Assembly (NCBI GenBank): GCA_002989075.1
Contig: PSQN01000016.1
Coordinates: 496,001-560,000 of the forward strand
Direction: 5' to 3'
DNA length: 64,000 bases
Source: Arthonia radiata
Lineage: Eukaryota > Ascomycota > Arthoniomycetes > Arthoniales > Arthoniaceae
The notes beneath the pieces are model-generated. The model worked only from the letters and a program-made list of their open reading frames with translations, did not search any database and was not told where the DNA came from. Position 1 is the first letter of the stretch; every line of letters starts with the position of its first letter. The translations under genes were made by a program, and so were the position numbers. This document shows, in pieces, positions 11,174 to 23,373 of this stretch.

Positions 11174-11945
11174 ACAGCTGGAGCGTAGAGAAGCAGTTGG
11201 CGCGCGACTTGAGTTGCCAGCAGCGTTCTCGGTCTTTGCAGTCAGTTTGGATATCCAAGGCGCGGAGTGCTTAGCAGGCTGAGCCTGTTGCGACCGAACT
11301 TGCTCTACTGCAATACTCATTCCGCTAGTCGATGTAGTCATGATATAGACAGTATGCCACTTTCGCCGATACGCCCAATGCGCAGTCATAGATTAGATCG
11401 GTCATGCGGATCGAAAAGCTCAGATCAATCGCGGGCGGTGAGAGAGCTGGTAATTGAAGAGCAGCAAGTCCGCAACAATGCTGCTGGCATCAATCCTGTT
11501 TGATTCTACCCAATTCGCCCCTTGACTCGATATCAAGACTTTCCGACAACGGCGTCCGAGCTCTTAGTCTGCCGTCAATTCTGATTGTCCGCTTGAGCCT
11601 GCGAATTATACCAGGTCGCTTGTATCTTCCTTCACTATGCTGTTACTGACCACCCGCCAAGCGTTGCTGTACTGCCTCTGCGATGGCCTGATGCTGGGCC
11701 GCTTCCGCTGTCCTGGCTCATTGCTCCTCCTCCTTTTTGAATGTGTCCAGGTCTGTGGGTTGCTAAAATGGCCCATCTCGCTGAGCGCCCGAGCCAACAG
11801 TGTGCGAGTCTAGCTCACAGCCTGCACAAATGTTCCTCGAACAATGTTTGATACCATTTCGGGTGGTTGCGGGCTGGTCATGGATGCCCGGAAATAGACC
11901 GCGAGGAAGACCCAGAACAATGTGCATCACGCGCGTAGGGATTCA
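11174..11945. other. Intergenic, convergent 3' ends
   Basis: This lies between the small basic hypothetical gene and the stop of the patatin gene on the opposite strand. No supported gene or repeat was seen. Confidence 0.5.
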
Positions 11946-14900
11946 TCAGCTGATGTATCTTGCTTGGCCGAACACCTTCTCGATCCGTGCTTTCAAGGGA
12001 TGAGTGGTCTGTTCCTGGATGGCATGCTCTTCCACTGAATCTGGTCCTTCTTGCAACTCAAGAGCTGGCCTGCATTGACGAGACAGTGACGTGCCGAGTT
12101 TGATCCTTCCGACTATCGAAGCGCCATCTCGGTGTGACTCATGGACGGGCGCGCATCTTCTTCTGGAGTCTCTGTTTGCTCTGTGGATATGGATTCTTGA
12201 CTTCAAGCCTCTACCTCCCTTTCCGCAGGGTCCAAACGGATTTTGATTTGAGGTGTGCGCTGGTATGAATGTGCAGTTGAGCCCAGAGGCGCATCTATTG
12301 CAGACGACTAGTAATCCTCTGCCGGGAGGAACTTCTGCGCATTGGGCACATAGCTGCGCTTCGGCGGAAGCCGTTATGGCAGGGCTCAATTTGCCGCAGA
12401 ACAATACCAGAATATCTGGTCGACTCCAAAACATGGACGGCCACTGCGGGTGCTGTTTCACTCGCCATTTGCGCCTTACGGGAATTTCTTGCAAACTAAC
12501 GACGTCCATATAGTCCCATGCCAGCATCTGGCCACCCTTCATGGACCAACTTCTAGGGTAGTGCCCCTTTAGGCTTAGGTCAGTATCGGCTTTCAGCTGG
12601 TCGAAAATGGTGAGGAACATGTTGACTTTGTCTGCCACGTATATAGGAGAACCGTCCCAATTCAGCTCTACTTCCTCTTGGTAGCTCCCTTCGATGGCAG
12701 TGAGAGCAGCTTGTCCGCCGTCGTGGGACACTACCGCAAATGGAATATTTCGAAGTCTCGTTGGGGTCTTGCTGGAGCAGGACCACATGCAGTGAAGCAG
12801 GACGCTTAGTTCTGGAACCACATAGCCTCGCTCATTCTTCGTGTCGAACAGTAAAAGGGGCTTCGCTGCAGATCGACGTAGGCGTGTAGGGAGATCGATA
12901 GGCGTAGATCGAATGTTCGCCCGGGTACTAGCCGCTAACTTGAATTGCAAGGTTGCTGCTCCACCGCCAACACCCGCTCCGGCAACTGTTCCACCTAAGA
13001 GGACGCCAGTAAGATTCACGCGTCGTCCCTCTTCGTCCACTCCAGAACATTCTACGTCGCCGTATCCAGAACCTTCAGTCCCGAGCTGAATATCAGCAAA
13101 AGAGCAGTAGCCAAGGAAATGGCGAGACTCGGATGCTTTCGACAAGCGTCTTAGATCCAACAGCGGCCAGAAGCTTCCATGTTTGCGGATGTAGACGGCA
13201 ATGTCATCGGTTGTTAGCTCAGCTCGATCTTGCGCCGCTTCCAAATGCCACCAAATGCACTGGCTGTCTAGCCTAACAGGTATTAGGAAAGTTGAGTACC
13301 CTTTGAGTATTAAGACGTTTTTGAATGTCAAACTGTATTGTATTCCAGCGAGCTTCAGGAGAACTTGAAACGGAATCTCGAGACCGTCACTGCTTATTTC
13401 AGTTGCGTTTGGTGCTACCTGCTGATCATCAAGCAGGGGTCGCATTGGCACAGGAAACCCATAGCTGATGGTGGTGTTCTGGAAGAGTGTCTGCCAACAA
13501 GACGATCCAGATGTCGGGCTGGGTAAGTCCTTGAACAGACCGGATTCGATCAGAAGACTGCTTCTATCGTCACTCAGGCGCACGTCAGCTATCGAGTAGT
13601 GTGGAGGGCCTTGCTTTGATGGTCTGAACGTCGCCGCGATCCAGCACAATTGTTGACAAAAGTCGACGAGCTGGCTTTCAAACTGGTGAGCTTTGGAAAG
13701 CTCGAATTCTTGACTCTCAGCAACAACCTCGAGCTCTAGCGAGTGCTTGCCGTTCTTTACCAGAATTATCACTGATATGTCGCTCTGCAAGTACGGATTA
13801 GTATGCTACAATGGTTCATGAAAATAGTAGCCCGCGTAACTCATGCACTTACAGCATGCAAGTCAAAACTCCGGCTGTTGGAGTCCAGCCACAGCGCTTT
13901 CAATAGTCTTAAAGTCAGGTCGCTCGAATCAGGCCAAATCTTCCTGAGGTATCTTCGGCAAGTTGTTGCAATGGGACGTTTCACATCATCCGTCAGCGTA
14001 ATGACGTCCGGTAAGTCCTCCCATCGACGTTCCAGCTCTTGTTCGACGTATTCGTGAATTTCCCACGACAAGCTGACATGAAGTTTACGAGAAGACCTTG
14101 CGAATGGATTCTGCTGCATGGCTTGGCTCACGATTCTCTTCCAGCACGTCTCGCAGGAATATGGCTGTTCACCAGCTTCGCAAAGGCGGTCGAAACAAGA
14201 GGGTATCTTCGCTTCAAGGGATTCAAGAGACGGTGTTGTGACCTCTGTTGGCTGTGTTTCTGCTTGACTACGGGCAGTGGATCGATAAGACGATATCGTG
14301 TCGTCTCGTGTTGACTGTGGCTCTGTCTGATTACGGTCGATAGGTTGAGGCGACGCGTTAAGTTGAGTGAACTGACGAGCCGATGCCGTCCCAAATGCTA
14401 CTCTTTCGTTTGTTTGACCGGGATCAGTGCGACGGTGATTACGAGGAGCAGCACTAAGCGCGCCAAGGGCCTTGTGTTCCTGCATGCCGACAGTTTGCTC
14501 CTTTGCGATAGAGCGGTCGGTCGTTCCTCTTGACGGAGGCCCCTTGCTCGCAGGCAACGTCTTCCGCATGCTAGTGCTGCTTTGCCCCGTTGAAAAAAGC
14601 CAGCGCTCTTGGTCAGCCGCCCTTCGTGCCCTAGCTTTTTCAAAAATTGCCGTCGCTGCCTCGCAAATTTGGCTACTAATATCGTTCCGCTCGAGGTAAG
14701 ACTTCGTAGCTGCCTCGATCTGCCCGACTACTTTCACAGGCCTCCGTGAATCGCTAGTGGGGTCGAATTATTGGCGTCCCTGGCGATGTCTCAGACTCAA
14801 AGAAAACCCCATTGATTCTAAGTGAATTTCCATCCCATCATCCCTCGAGATACCGAGGTTCCATTCATCTGATCTCACGTTGCGCATTCCACTTGACACA

Positions 14901-16224
14901 CTAAAGCGTTGGTAGAATGTCTGAGTGGGCTTTGGCTCGGCACTGATCATGTCACGCAATCTCTGATGCACCATCTCAGTATCATATGCCATTACGCTCC
15001 TCCAGTAGTCCCTTGAAAGGGATCTTTTAGATTTCAGGTAGTCCCTCAAAAAGGATCTATCCAATTCCGACGGGCGCTTCAGCCGCGCAGAATCCATATC
15101 TCGTCCTAGAAAATCGGATTAGCGGCTAGTTCTTTCAAAATGCTAAATAGGAAAAGTTGCTCGGATTCATCATGTCCATCCCATTATTGACAGAGGCGTC
15201 GCAGCACGATTACTTAGCAGTAGAGTTGTGTTGAGGCGGTGGTGAGCAGAGGAAGGGTAACGAGTTACTAGCTTACCTGAGCCAATGGACAGAAGAATGG
15301 AAACTCGGTGTTCCGTCTCCTTTGAAGCGTCCATCCAAGCGAGTGCAGCGGGATTGTTGACTCGCTTGGAGACATCCAAATGACTATACTCTTTGATCTG
15401 CGTAGGCGAAGGCTTTGCTGGAAATGCTGTGATAGCTCGCGCGACTTCCCACAGATAGACATCTGAATAGAGAACGTCGTGACTCCTGAACAGGTGCGTC
15501 TCCTCAGATCCGGCCCAAACCCTCGTTGATACGGCAATCCTAGTTGATAGTCAGTCACATATCAAACTTTCAGGTCGTGTATGCTTTACGTCCTGCAGCG
15601 CTTTCTAGCAGAGGCGCTTTCGTCTACAGAAAATGACAGCGTTTGTGGTTCAGTCTCCGACCCGCGCAAGTGCTTGTCAACCATTTGTTTGAAGACAGGC
15701 TCGACGTCATTCGGGCCATGTTTTGGCTTGTGTACGAGCCTGCTTAGTGTACGCGGATGTCCGAATACCTTCTCCCCAAAATCCAGGTACGCCGCGATCG
15801 TATCTTCCAGGGACATCCTCATGCGTCCCAGCATAATACCGATCAGTCTAGAATGTATTAGAAACATTGCTTTGACCATTGTTGAGAGTTAGAATTACTG
15901 ACCCTCCAGTGCTGGTACCGACCACGTGATCGACATAATGGCAAGGCCGTGCGATCGCTTCGCCTTTGGTCGTTCTGTCATGCCGGTCCATCTTTTCATG
16001 ATCAAGCTTGGCAACTTCTATGAAGATGGACTTGAGTATTAACAAGCTCGATAGTCCCCTCACACCGCCACCATCTACCCATGTCAATGTTCTATACGAG
16101 CACAGCCGGGGATGTCATGATTGCACGTACCTAAGGAGAGGACGACTGGTGATTCCCACGGATCAAATGAGGTCCGCTGGGATCCCCGATCTCCTATCGA
16201 AATTTCCAATTCATGCATTGCCAT
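11946..16224 (-). CDS. Patatin-like phospholipase with long fungal C-terminal region
   Basis: This is a predicted cytosolic lipid acyl hydrolase. Preferred exons are 16224-16131, 16074-15903, 15847-15590, 15539-15277, 15105-14808, 14753-13853 and 13784-11946: 3825 nt, 1274 residues. The exon 5/6 junction is uncertain because its GTTTTC donor is weak. Patatin motifs: oxyanion loop DGGGVRG (32-38), nucleophile box GTSTGG with Ser86 (built across an intron), and Asp230 in HLDVSKRVNNP, which aligns with the catalytic Asp although the usual DGG reads DVS. Residues about 375-660 are a linker rich in Ser, Thr and Gln. The last 610 residues resemble a region common in large fungal proteins, with GLEIPFQVLLKLAGIQYSL, LGYCSFADIQLGT and a segment beginning LLLFDTKNERGYVVPE. 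They end with a CxxC...CxxC cluster (LCAQC, VCNRC). A role in lipid signalling or non-self response is inference. Confidence 0.75.
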
Positions 16225-17618
16225 TCTAACAGAGCAATTCCAAAATCAATGTTTTTGCTTGTTTCCCGACGAAGCACTTCAAAATCGTGATCATTAGACT
16301 TTCTAGTATCGTTGATTGTAAAAGACTACAAGCTAGCGTCATACACAATCGCGTTGCGTTTATTTTCAAGATGGTACAAATACACCTGTTGCAATCATCT
16401 TACCTCTAAACAGCGTTTGAGAAGCCCTTAGTGTGGTTTTAAGGACGATGTAGTTGTTTGAGCGGAATCGACAGAAATCAGTGTCGCGAGGCAGACGCTG
16501 AGCCCGCTCTTGACAAATCGACAGGTACGTACCTTCAGCCTTGGGAAGGCACTAGTCATTTGACTGCATCGGCGAAGATCCAGCCTCCCCGTTGCAGCTC
16601 ATGACTGTGCGAGCTGGCCTATGAAGCCCAGCATAATCTGAAGGGGCACATAAAAAGGCGCATGGGGAAGGCATAAAGTACAGGTACGAGACATCCCGGC
16701 CGGAGGCTACACTCATGGACGAGGAGATAGAAGAGTGGAGGGACCGAAAGATCAGCTTCTGAGTCCGCAAGAGCCTCGCAACAAGATCAATGCTGTAAAG
16801 GCGGCGCGGGCGTGGTGGGCGTGGCGCAACTATGCGTCTAGACAGCCAAGCACCTGTCGGACGACGTTCATGAATACTCAGAATGCGTAGATGACGAGCC
16901 TTGTCGTCGATATCTTCCACCAGATTGGACAGATAGCTGAGACGATAAGCTACTGCCTGGATTTGTAGACTTCGCCTTCGCTGCCGTAAGGAGATAACTG
17001 TACTTCTCGTACTGAATTGTTTCAGGAAGGTCATTATGAGTGAGGGAAGCTTTGAGGGTTATTAACCCTAGTCGATTTTCTGGAGAGAAGAGATAGACAT
17101 CGTGTCAGAACTAGACACAAAGTCTTACATCCCAAAGATCCAACCCGTTAGTGAAGATTGCAGAAGGGTTAGCGGAAGTGTGGGATGGGAAAGTGATGCG
17201 CTCTTGCTTCACGTCAAGGTCACAGCCGTATGGAGGGCAGCACCAGCGTCCCGCTTTGTTTCTGAAATCTACATATGAAATCGGTGATAGAGCGAGTACG
17301 CTCGCAGAAGCTGCTCTGAGCTGGTGATCGAAACTTGCGTTCGGTCTGAAGAGCGCAACTTATAGGGACTGAGGTAGCGGGTGTTGATGGAGAAGCTGCA
17401 CGTTATGAAAACGGGAGACAGGTTGAGCTCCAAATCCTTTTGAATGACAACACGACGGAGCCATAAGCCGTCTGTAGGATCAAACTCCTCAATGAGGCGG
17501 GTACATGTGCCCTGCACCTACCTCAACACGCCGTAGGTGTCAAGGAGGCTCGCACAGCATTGTCAGCCGAAGCGTGAGCACTTTCCATTTCCCTCTTTCA
17601 CTACCCCAACCACCATAC
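16225..17618. other. Intergenic region with unresolved minus-strand open stretches
   Basis: Two minus-strand segments look partly coding but could not be joined into a model. One is a 160-codon frame from an ATG at 17034 to 16552, rich in Ser and Arg. The other is a stretch near 17270-17120 encoding GRWCCPPYGCDLDVKQERI and ending at a good GTAAGA donor. They may be remnants or part of a small gene; no family is recognised. Confidence 0.25.
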
Positions 17619-18682
17619 CTAAGCCTCCTCCCCACTCTCCACCAACCTCCGATGTTGTCTCAGCACATGCCCATCCAGATCCTTCTTGTTCTGATAGACA
17701 ATGGTGCATCCAGGAAACGCTGGACACTCCATGAGCTTTTTCTGACCGAGCGGTGGCTCCTCTGCCTCCGATAGCCCTGGATGTTTGTCTCTAACATGCT
17801 TGTCTAAATCCTGCTGGGACAGATAAGTCTTCTCACAGCTCGGCTCCGGACACAATATTGTGGGATGCGTCTCCCTAACGTGCTTCTCCATATCCTTCTT
17901 CAGAAAGAAAGATTTTCCACAACCCGGCTCCGAGCACGGCGTCTTGATCAGCTTCGTCTTTTTCGGTGCGGGGGCCGCCGCCGCTAACTCTGACGCTGAC
18001 GTAGACGCTGACGCTTCCGTCTCATGCTTCCCTGTCAGCGACAGACTCGTAAAAGTCCTCTTAACGCTCTGCACGAGGCTCTCGTAGCTCTTGGCACTAG
18101 CCTTGCTCGTTTCGGACGCTGCGGGACTCGTCTCACGCTCATTGTCATCGTACGCGGTCAGCATCGCCGCTTCCTCCATCTCCTTCTTCTTCTTCGCATG
18201 TTTCTTTCCATTGAGATGCCTCTGGTAGTTGTCTTTTCGCGAGAAGGGCTCGTCGCAAGTTTCACACTTAAAAGGTTTGGCTGGCGCCTTATTGGCATAG
18301 TGGTCGAGATGATCCTTAGTATTGTTGTGTCGGTCAAGGTCTTTCGGGTAGGCGAAGTTCTTTTCACAGAAGTCGCATCTAAACGGCTTCTTGTGTATAG
18401 TCTTGATATGCGCGCTAGAGCGATCTGATTAGCCTGCTGGGTCGGCGTTGGCTGAGAAGGTCAAAGCCTACTTGCGTTTGGCCCTGTAACGACAATGATC
18501 AGCCCGGTGAACTATATGCAGCGCCTCGCAGAAGTGTAGAGCTCCGCTTGAGCCCTGTTGCTGAGGTACTTGACGGACGCTGTATCAGACTTCTCTTCAC
18601 ATTCCTTTTCTTCACACGGATAGCCGTTCACTTCGCGCGGTTGTCGTCGTGGCAGGAGTATTTCCTTGATAGCTTCCTCCAT
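17619..18682 (-). CDS. C2H2 zinc-finger protein
   Basis: This is a probable nucleic-acid-binding protein with about five C2H2 or C2H2-like fingers. Exons are 18682-18632, 18554-18472 and 18414-17619 (introns 77 and 57 nt), giving 930 nt and 309 residues with all phases matching. Fingers visible in order: FRCDFCEKNFAYPKDLDRH, FKCETCDEPFSRKDNYQRH, then after a Ser/Ala-rich linker CSEPGCGKSFFLKKDMEKH, CPEPSCEKTYLSQQDLDKH and CPAFPGCTIVYQNKKDLDGH. The last three have long Cys spacing (CxxxxC), as in TFIIIA-like fingers. A partial N-terminal Cys/His cluster (HFCEALHIVHRADHC) sits in exon 2. The first intron was chosen because it removes a conflicting frame and joins exon 1 to that cluster. The specific family is not identified, so a role in transcription is inference. 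Confidence 0.75.
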
Positions 18683-19641
18683 TTCTAAGTCGCACTATGT
18701 GGAGCGTCGTTGCAGTTGTTCGTTTTGGTATTCAACTCCTAAATATTGAAAAAGGCCAGAGTGAGGTCAAGGATATAAAGCAACGGTATCGTGGCTGGCA
18801 CTGCAGTCGAATGATGTGACGTACCTACAGCATGCAACTGCAAAGAACACCTCACCGACTCGATCAGGTGTAGGATCGGACCAAAGCTTTTAGCATGTCA
18901 CTATCAGCATTAGTACGTCAGTAGCAGCGTGAAACATGGTCAGGTGCGTAGTGCTTACTGATGCTCTATGCTTAAGGCAGCGGCCCGCCCTTGCGAAGTC
19001 ATAACGCGGGACTCTCCGTTCCTAATTTTGCTGTGAATAGGTGTCTTTGCGCTCATGCGAGCTTGGTGATACCACTCGTATCCAGTTGGGAAGCATAATC
19101 TTGCAACGTCTACGGTTCACGTCTCATAAAAGCGGGCTTCCGGCTCGTGTACCGCGACTTTACTCCCTTACTCCTTGTCTCTTTGATAGGACGCGCAATC
19201 AAAACAAGTGATCCCTTCACGATCCGACTGCTCTCTTCGCTCTTGTGAACAGCGAGGGTACTACAGAAGCGAGCATTCAGCGAGAGGTTTTCAAGGCCTA
19301 TTTGAGGCGCTGGCATTGGCTACTAGCCTAACTTCTTGACGATATTGCTGACTTACGCTGACCGCGCTCATGCTTCATCCAGTTCAATGTGCCCCCAATG
19401 CAATGCTAACTTTGCTCATGACTCGTTTCAAGGACACCGCGCACGCCGCGGGCATGCATGTGCTAATACAATCTGTGCCTCCCAATGTTGTGCGGTCCCA
19501 ATGGTCGATCTACCACCGCCGAGCAGTGTTGTGTGTATCTTACTAGTTCCACAATGGTTTCGCCGCCGCCGATGCGCGCTACTTGTCCTACTCCCCGGCG
19601 TTGCCAACCGTTAATGATAGTGTGTGTACGCTGTCAGGCAT
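18683..19641. other. Intergenic, no gene seen
   Basis: This contains the promoter side of the zinc-finger gene and the 3' side of the Mpv17-like gene. Short frames on both strands have no supporting features. Confidence 0.5.
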
Positions 19642-20695
19642 TCAATCTTCTGAAGAGTTGTTCAAGCTTAGATACGCCGTCCAAGCAATACCGATCGTCG
19701 ACACGAATGGAAGTTGAAATTGGAGAGGCATGAATCGGAAGTTGACGATTTGTACGGCTGGCCAGAGGACGTAATTGGCCTTCAAAGAAGGAATGTAGAC
19801 ATCTTGAAATTTCTTGCCGAGGGCGCGCTTGCCCCCTCCTTCAGCGACAGTCATGAACGAGAAGAAGAGGCCGAGACCTGCGTGTCAAGTCAGCTGCTGA
19901 ATGACTTCTGTTGGGCATCAAGGAACGATATACCAATCGGAGCCATAATCAGTTGGTCAAAGGCTACCCGCTTCAAAGCGGGCACGCTTCCTGCGCCCTT
20001 GGCCATGGGGAACACCTTGGTCAAGAATTGGAACCACTTGAATTGGATGGGCGCCATCAAGAAACCATAGCTCATAAATCTGGTAAGGCGCTCGAAGTCG
20101 AAGGGCGGAGGGAGTTGGGCACGCCCGTGCAGAATCTCGCCCGCTGGATATGTATTCTTGCGGTCCAAATCTTGAATCTCGATTGACACCCGGTCGTTCT
20201 TGACTTCATGTCTATGCGCATTCTTTAACCGGACGGACGTGAGGGTCTGTGCTACTGTGTCTGCAATGCCACCGAGTATCTAGGCCAATCCAGTCAGCTC
20301 TTGATCGCATACAAGAGGCGTGTGCGAAGATATGCGAGTGGGTGTGTTAGGTTGATGTAGACGTACAGCGTTGGTCATCATGGTCGTTAGGACTGTGTAA
20401 TGTTAGCAACAGTCGTAGCAAGCCTTGCAAGCGCTCCGGGACGTACTAGGTTTTTGCGCGTAGGCACTGTTAAATTTCTGGGTAAGGAGTGATACTGCCG
20501 CCATTTGGAATAGGAAGACGATGGTGTGTAGCAAAGGCTGTATAACAATGTCAGACAGAGAGAAGAGCAGCTGCCGAACGGTCGACGACTAAGGCTGGGC
20601 AAAGATCAGGAAGTGGTCTGGCTTACTATGCGGCCGTATATGTAGCGACTGTTGAGAGCCTGTAGGATGCCTCGACGGCGCTCTTCGATCATCAT
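19642..20695 (-). CDS. Mpv17/PMP22-family integral membrane protein
   Basis: This is a four-helix organelle membrane protein of the Mpv17/PMP22 family (mitochondrial inner membrane or peroxisome in characterised members). Exons are 20695-20627, 20537-20447, 20392-20367, 20279-19934 and 19877-19642; introns are 89, 54, 87 and 56 nt. The sum is 768 nt, giving 255 residues. The third exon is only 26 nt and encodes LTTMMTNA, part of the family N-terminal stretch PILTTMMTNAILGGIADTVAQ. The C-terminal signature is clear: DVYIPSLKANYVLWPAVQ and VNFRFMPLQFQLPFVSTIG. An insertion of about 30 charged residues (KNAHRHEVKNDRVSIEIQD and onwards) follows helix 2. Its organelle cannot be told from sequence. 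Confidence in the family is high. Confidence 0.9.
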
Positions 20696-21130
20696 GTTGA
20701 AAGATCAGAAAGAGGCCAGATTCAAGAAAGATGGATGGGTCCGAAGAGGGAGCTCAAGCGCAGCCGTTTTCCGCTTTTGAGGGCAGGTGGTGACGTCTGA
20801 TTCGCGTGCGCTTGCCCAATCGGGTCGGCGAGTGTTGTCGTTTATTCTGTGAGTCGATTGATTTGATTCTATTGCAGTTTGTCTTCACAGTTTATGAGCA
20901 TGTTCGAGCATTGAATAGCGATTTGTGGAGCTACCAGCAGACGGAGAGAGCCAGAGGATGTGAGCGCTGGGGCGATGCATGCCAGTTCCCGCACGGGCAG
21001 GGTTGACGTTTCAGGGTCTGAAGGACCCTGTTGGTGTACCGAGTGCAGGCTGTTGCTTCACTGGCTTAAGTAATACTCAATAACGACGTTAGATTTTACA
21101 ATAATACTATAATTCGATATTATTCCACAG
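20696..21130. other. Intergenic, upstream of the Mpv17-like gene
   Basis: These 435 bp hold the promoter of the Mpv17-like gene and the 3' end of the G-patch gene. A short AT-rich stretch near 21070-21125 probably belongs to the G-patch gene's 3' UTR. Confidence 0.5.
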
Positions 21131-23373
21131 CTACTCGCTATCCTCATCGTCGCCAAAGATGGCCTTGAAGACCTCTTCTCCAGCCCGTTGTCCCTCTAGA
21201 GCGTCGTTCCGCGAAGCATCCACGTCTGCTGGAGGTGCATCAGACTCGCCCTTACCTCTCGGCGGCATAGTGTTACCAAAGGCCTCACCATCAGATTCGC
21301 GTGGTACTGGTTGCTCATTGACATTCGCCTGTCCTGTAAGCGGCAGACAAGTTTCGCTTCTCATCTGCGTCAATGCCGCGTTCGATACTAGTTCCTCCGT
21401 CCTCCTTGCCGACGAGGAAGGTCCGCCAACAACAGCCGTCATGCTTGGCTGATTGCGTCCCTCGTTCTCTACATGAGATGCGACTCGGACGCCAAACCTC
21501 TTGCACACCAGCCGGTTGGGAAAGAACTGCTGATGGCTGCGAGTCATTGGACCGAATATGCCCATTAATGCAGCCTCCTCTGCCGGATCTTTGGGCTTGT
21601 TCGCTTTGTTTGAGATCTGTTGTCGGAGGGTATCATCCGAGGGCTTGCTGACGCCTGCGCTGGTGAAGCGGGATGCCATGAGGCCGGACATAGGCTTGAA
21701 AGATTTCGCGGATCTCGCGAAGTCGTCTAGCTCGCTTGCCCACTGCGTACCCGACATCTTTGTATCTGGTTGCGGCGGGTCTTGGCGTACCTCTGCGCGA
21801 TACTGCAAATACCATGTATATCTCGCGCGCTTTGTTTCGTCCGCATTTCGTAAGCTCTCAGGGGCGTCCCTTCGCAGGGCCTCTTGCGCCGTACGTTTCT
21901 CAAGTGGAGGCATGTCAATGTTTGATGCTCCTTCTTCATACTTGCTGTCAGTGGGTAATTGTTCGCCGCGCCCAGGTGGTAGATCTTTGTTATTGCTAGC
22001 AGCCGCCAGGCGATCACGCGCAGCAGGTGAAAGGAAATCAAAGACAGATTTCCCAGGCAGTTGTGCTTCGCCGAGCAACGCGGCGCGACCTTTTGCGTCC
22101 AACGTGGATACTTTCGCAGCCTCGGCCGTCGTTTGATAGTCAGCGACGTTAGGTGGAGTGATTACTTCTTGTGCTCGTGAGGGCAGCCAGCCTTCAGGTA
22201 CCGCCGGAGGCGCATAATCGTCTTCGTCACCCAAACTCAGGGATGCCAGGGGCTCGGCCAAAATGAAGCCATCCAGTGGTGGACGCCCATCATAACATTT
22301 GCGCTCTTGTTCGCTGGACACATGCGACTTTGCGCGAATGGTATGCCTTGATTTCGAAGAGGTGTTCGGTTGCGCCTTAATTACAGTAGGCGTCTTCCGC
22401 ATATCACCCTTGCTTGGTTTCTCTGCCATGATGCTCTTGTTGTACGCTATACGTGGGCCCGCAGCATATGGATCATCGTTATCGGACCCTTCATCATTCA
22501 AGACCCCTACTCCAAACGCGCTCTTGCGGGTGGGCTTCTTCTCCGTTCCAAGTTTCGACTTGATGCGAGACTTGAATAGAATCATAGCGCCAGCGGCACC
22601 GTTCGCTTCCTCATCGTCACTTTCCCCCTTGTCTCTTTCACCGGTCTTGTCGGCTAAGCGATCCTCGGCTTGATGACCAAGCCCTTTCCGATCGTCTTTG
22701 CGATTGAACTTGATCATCCGAGAGTTTTGAGGTGCTAAAAGGTGACCTTGACACCCACTCACGGCATCAACGCTTCGTCGCACTTTCGGCCCAATGCCTT
22801 GACCGTCCCGCCAACCCATTTTGCGGAGCAGCCTAACACCTGCTGTATCATCTTGGGGCCTAAAAATGTCCATCAAGGTGCCTTTGTGCCACTCGCCTTG
22901 ATCAGTTGTGCCGAGTCCAGCAAAGCTTGCGTTTGTCTCCAACAACTGCGCTTCGGCAGCCTCAGCCAGGTCTTCTTCATCCATGAAGTCTTCAGGCCGT
23001 TGTTGCTTGTTCTGTTCGATGACATTGCCATCTTTCGCACGATTTGCTCGAGATGAAACAAATGATGATGGAGTCCAACCCTCCTTAGAACCAGCTGTGT
23101 TGAAGTAGCTGGGCTGTGTTAGACAAGACTGTCGACCTGTTGGTTGGGCGTGGGGATCGCACGTTACCCGGCACTGAAGCCACCAGTAAAAGCACCGTGC
23201 AGGCGCTTTCGGCCTCGTTCATCTCTGACCTCCTGTTGCCAGACAGGTACATAAGAGCCGTTATCACGAACCTCGGGGTCCAGCGGTGGTAGCGGAGTAC
23301 CGTAGAAGACGTAGGGAGATTGCTGGGCCTGGAAGTCGGCCTCGAAGTCCTTCCGCGTGCGCTTATGAGCCAT
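21131..23373 (-). CDS. GPATCH1-like G-patch protein with DUF1604 N-terminus
   Basis: This is a predicted nuclear RNA-processing protein related to human GPATCH1, which associates with spliceosomes. Exons are 23373-23168 and 23108-21131, separated by a 59-nt intron; 2184 nt give 727 residues. The N-terminal DUF1604-type region includes YVFYGTPLPPLDPEVRDNG, then RKRLHGAFTGGFSAGYFNT built across the intron, then SKEGWTPSSFVSSR. The G-patch follows at about residues 154-180 (GVRLLRKMGWRDGQGIGPK), with the glycines conserved. The remaining 550 residues are mostly low-complexity and charged, with a conserved-looking FDFLSPAARDRL motif and the segment ARYTWYLQYRAEV. The C-terminus is acidic (FGDDEDSE). 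The start at 23373 is the first ATG of the conserved N-terminus. It is divergent from KIN1. Confidence 0.88.
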
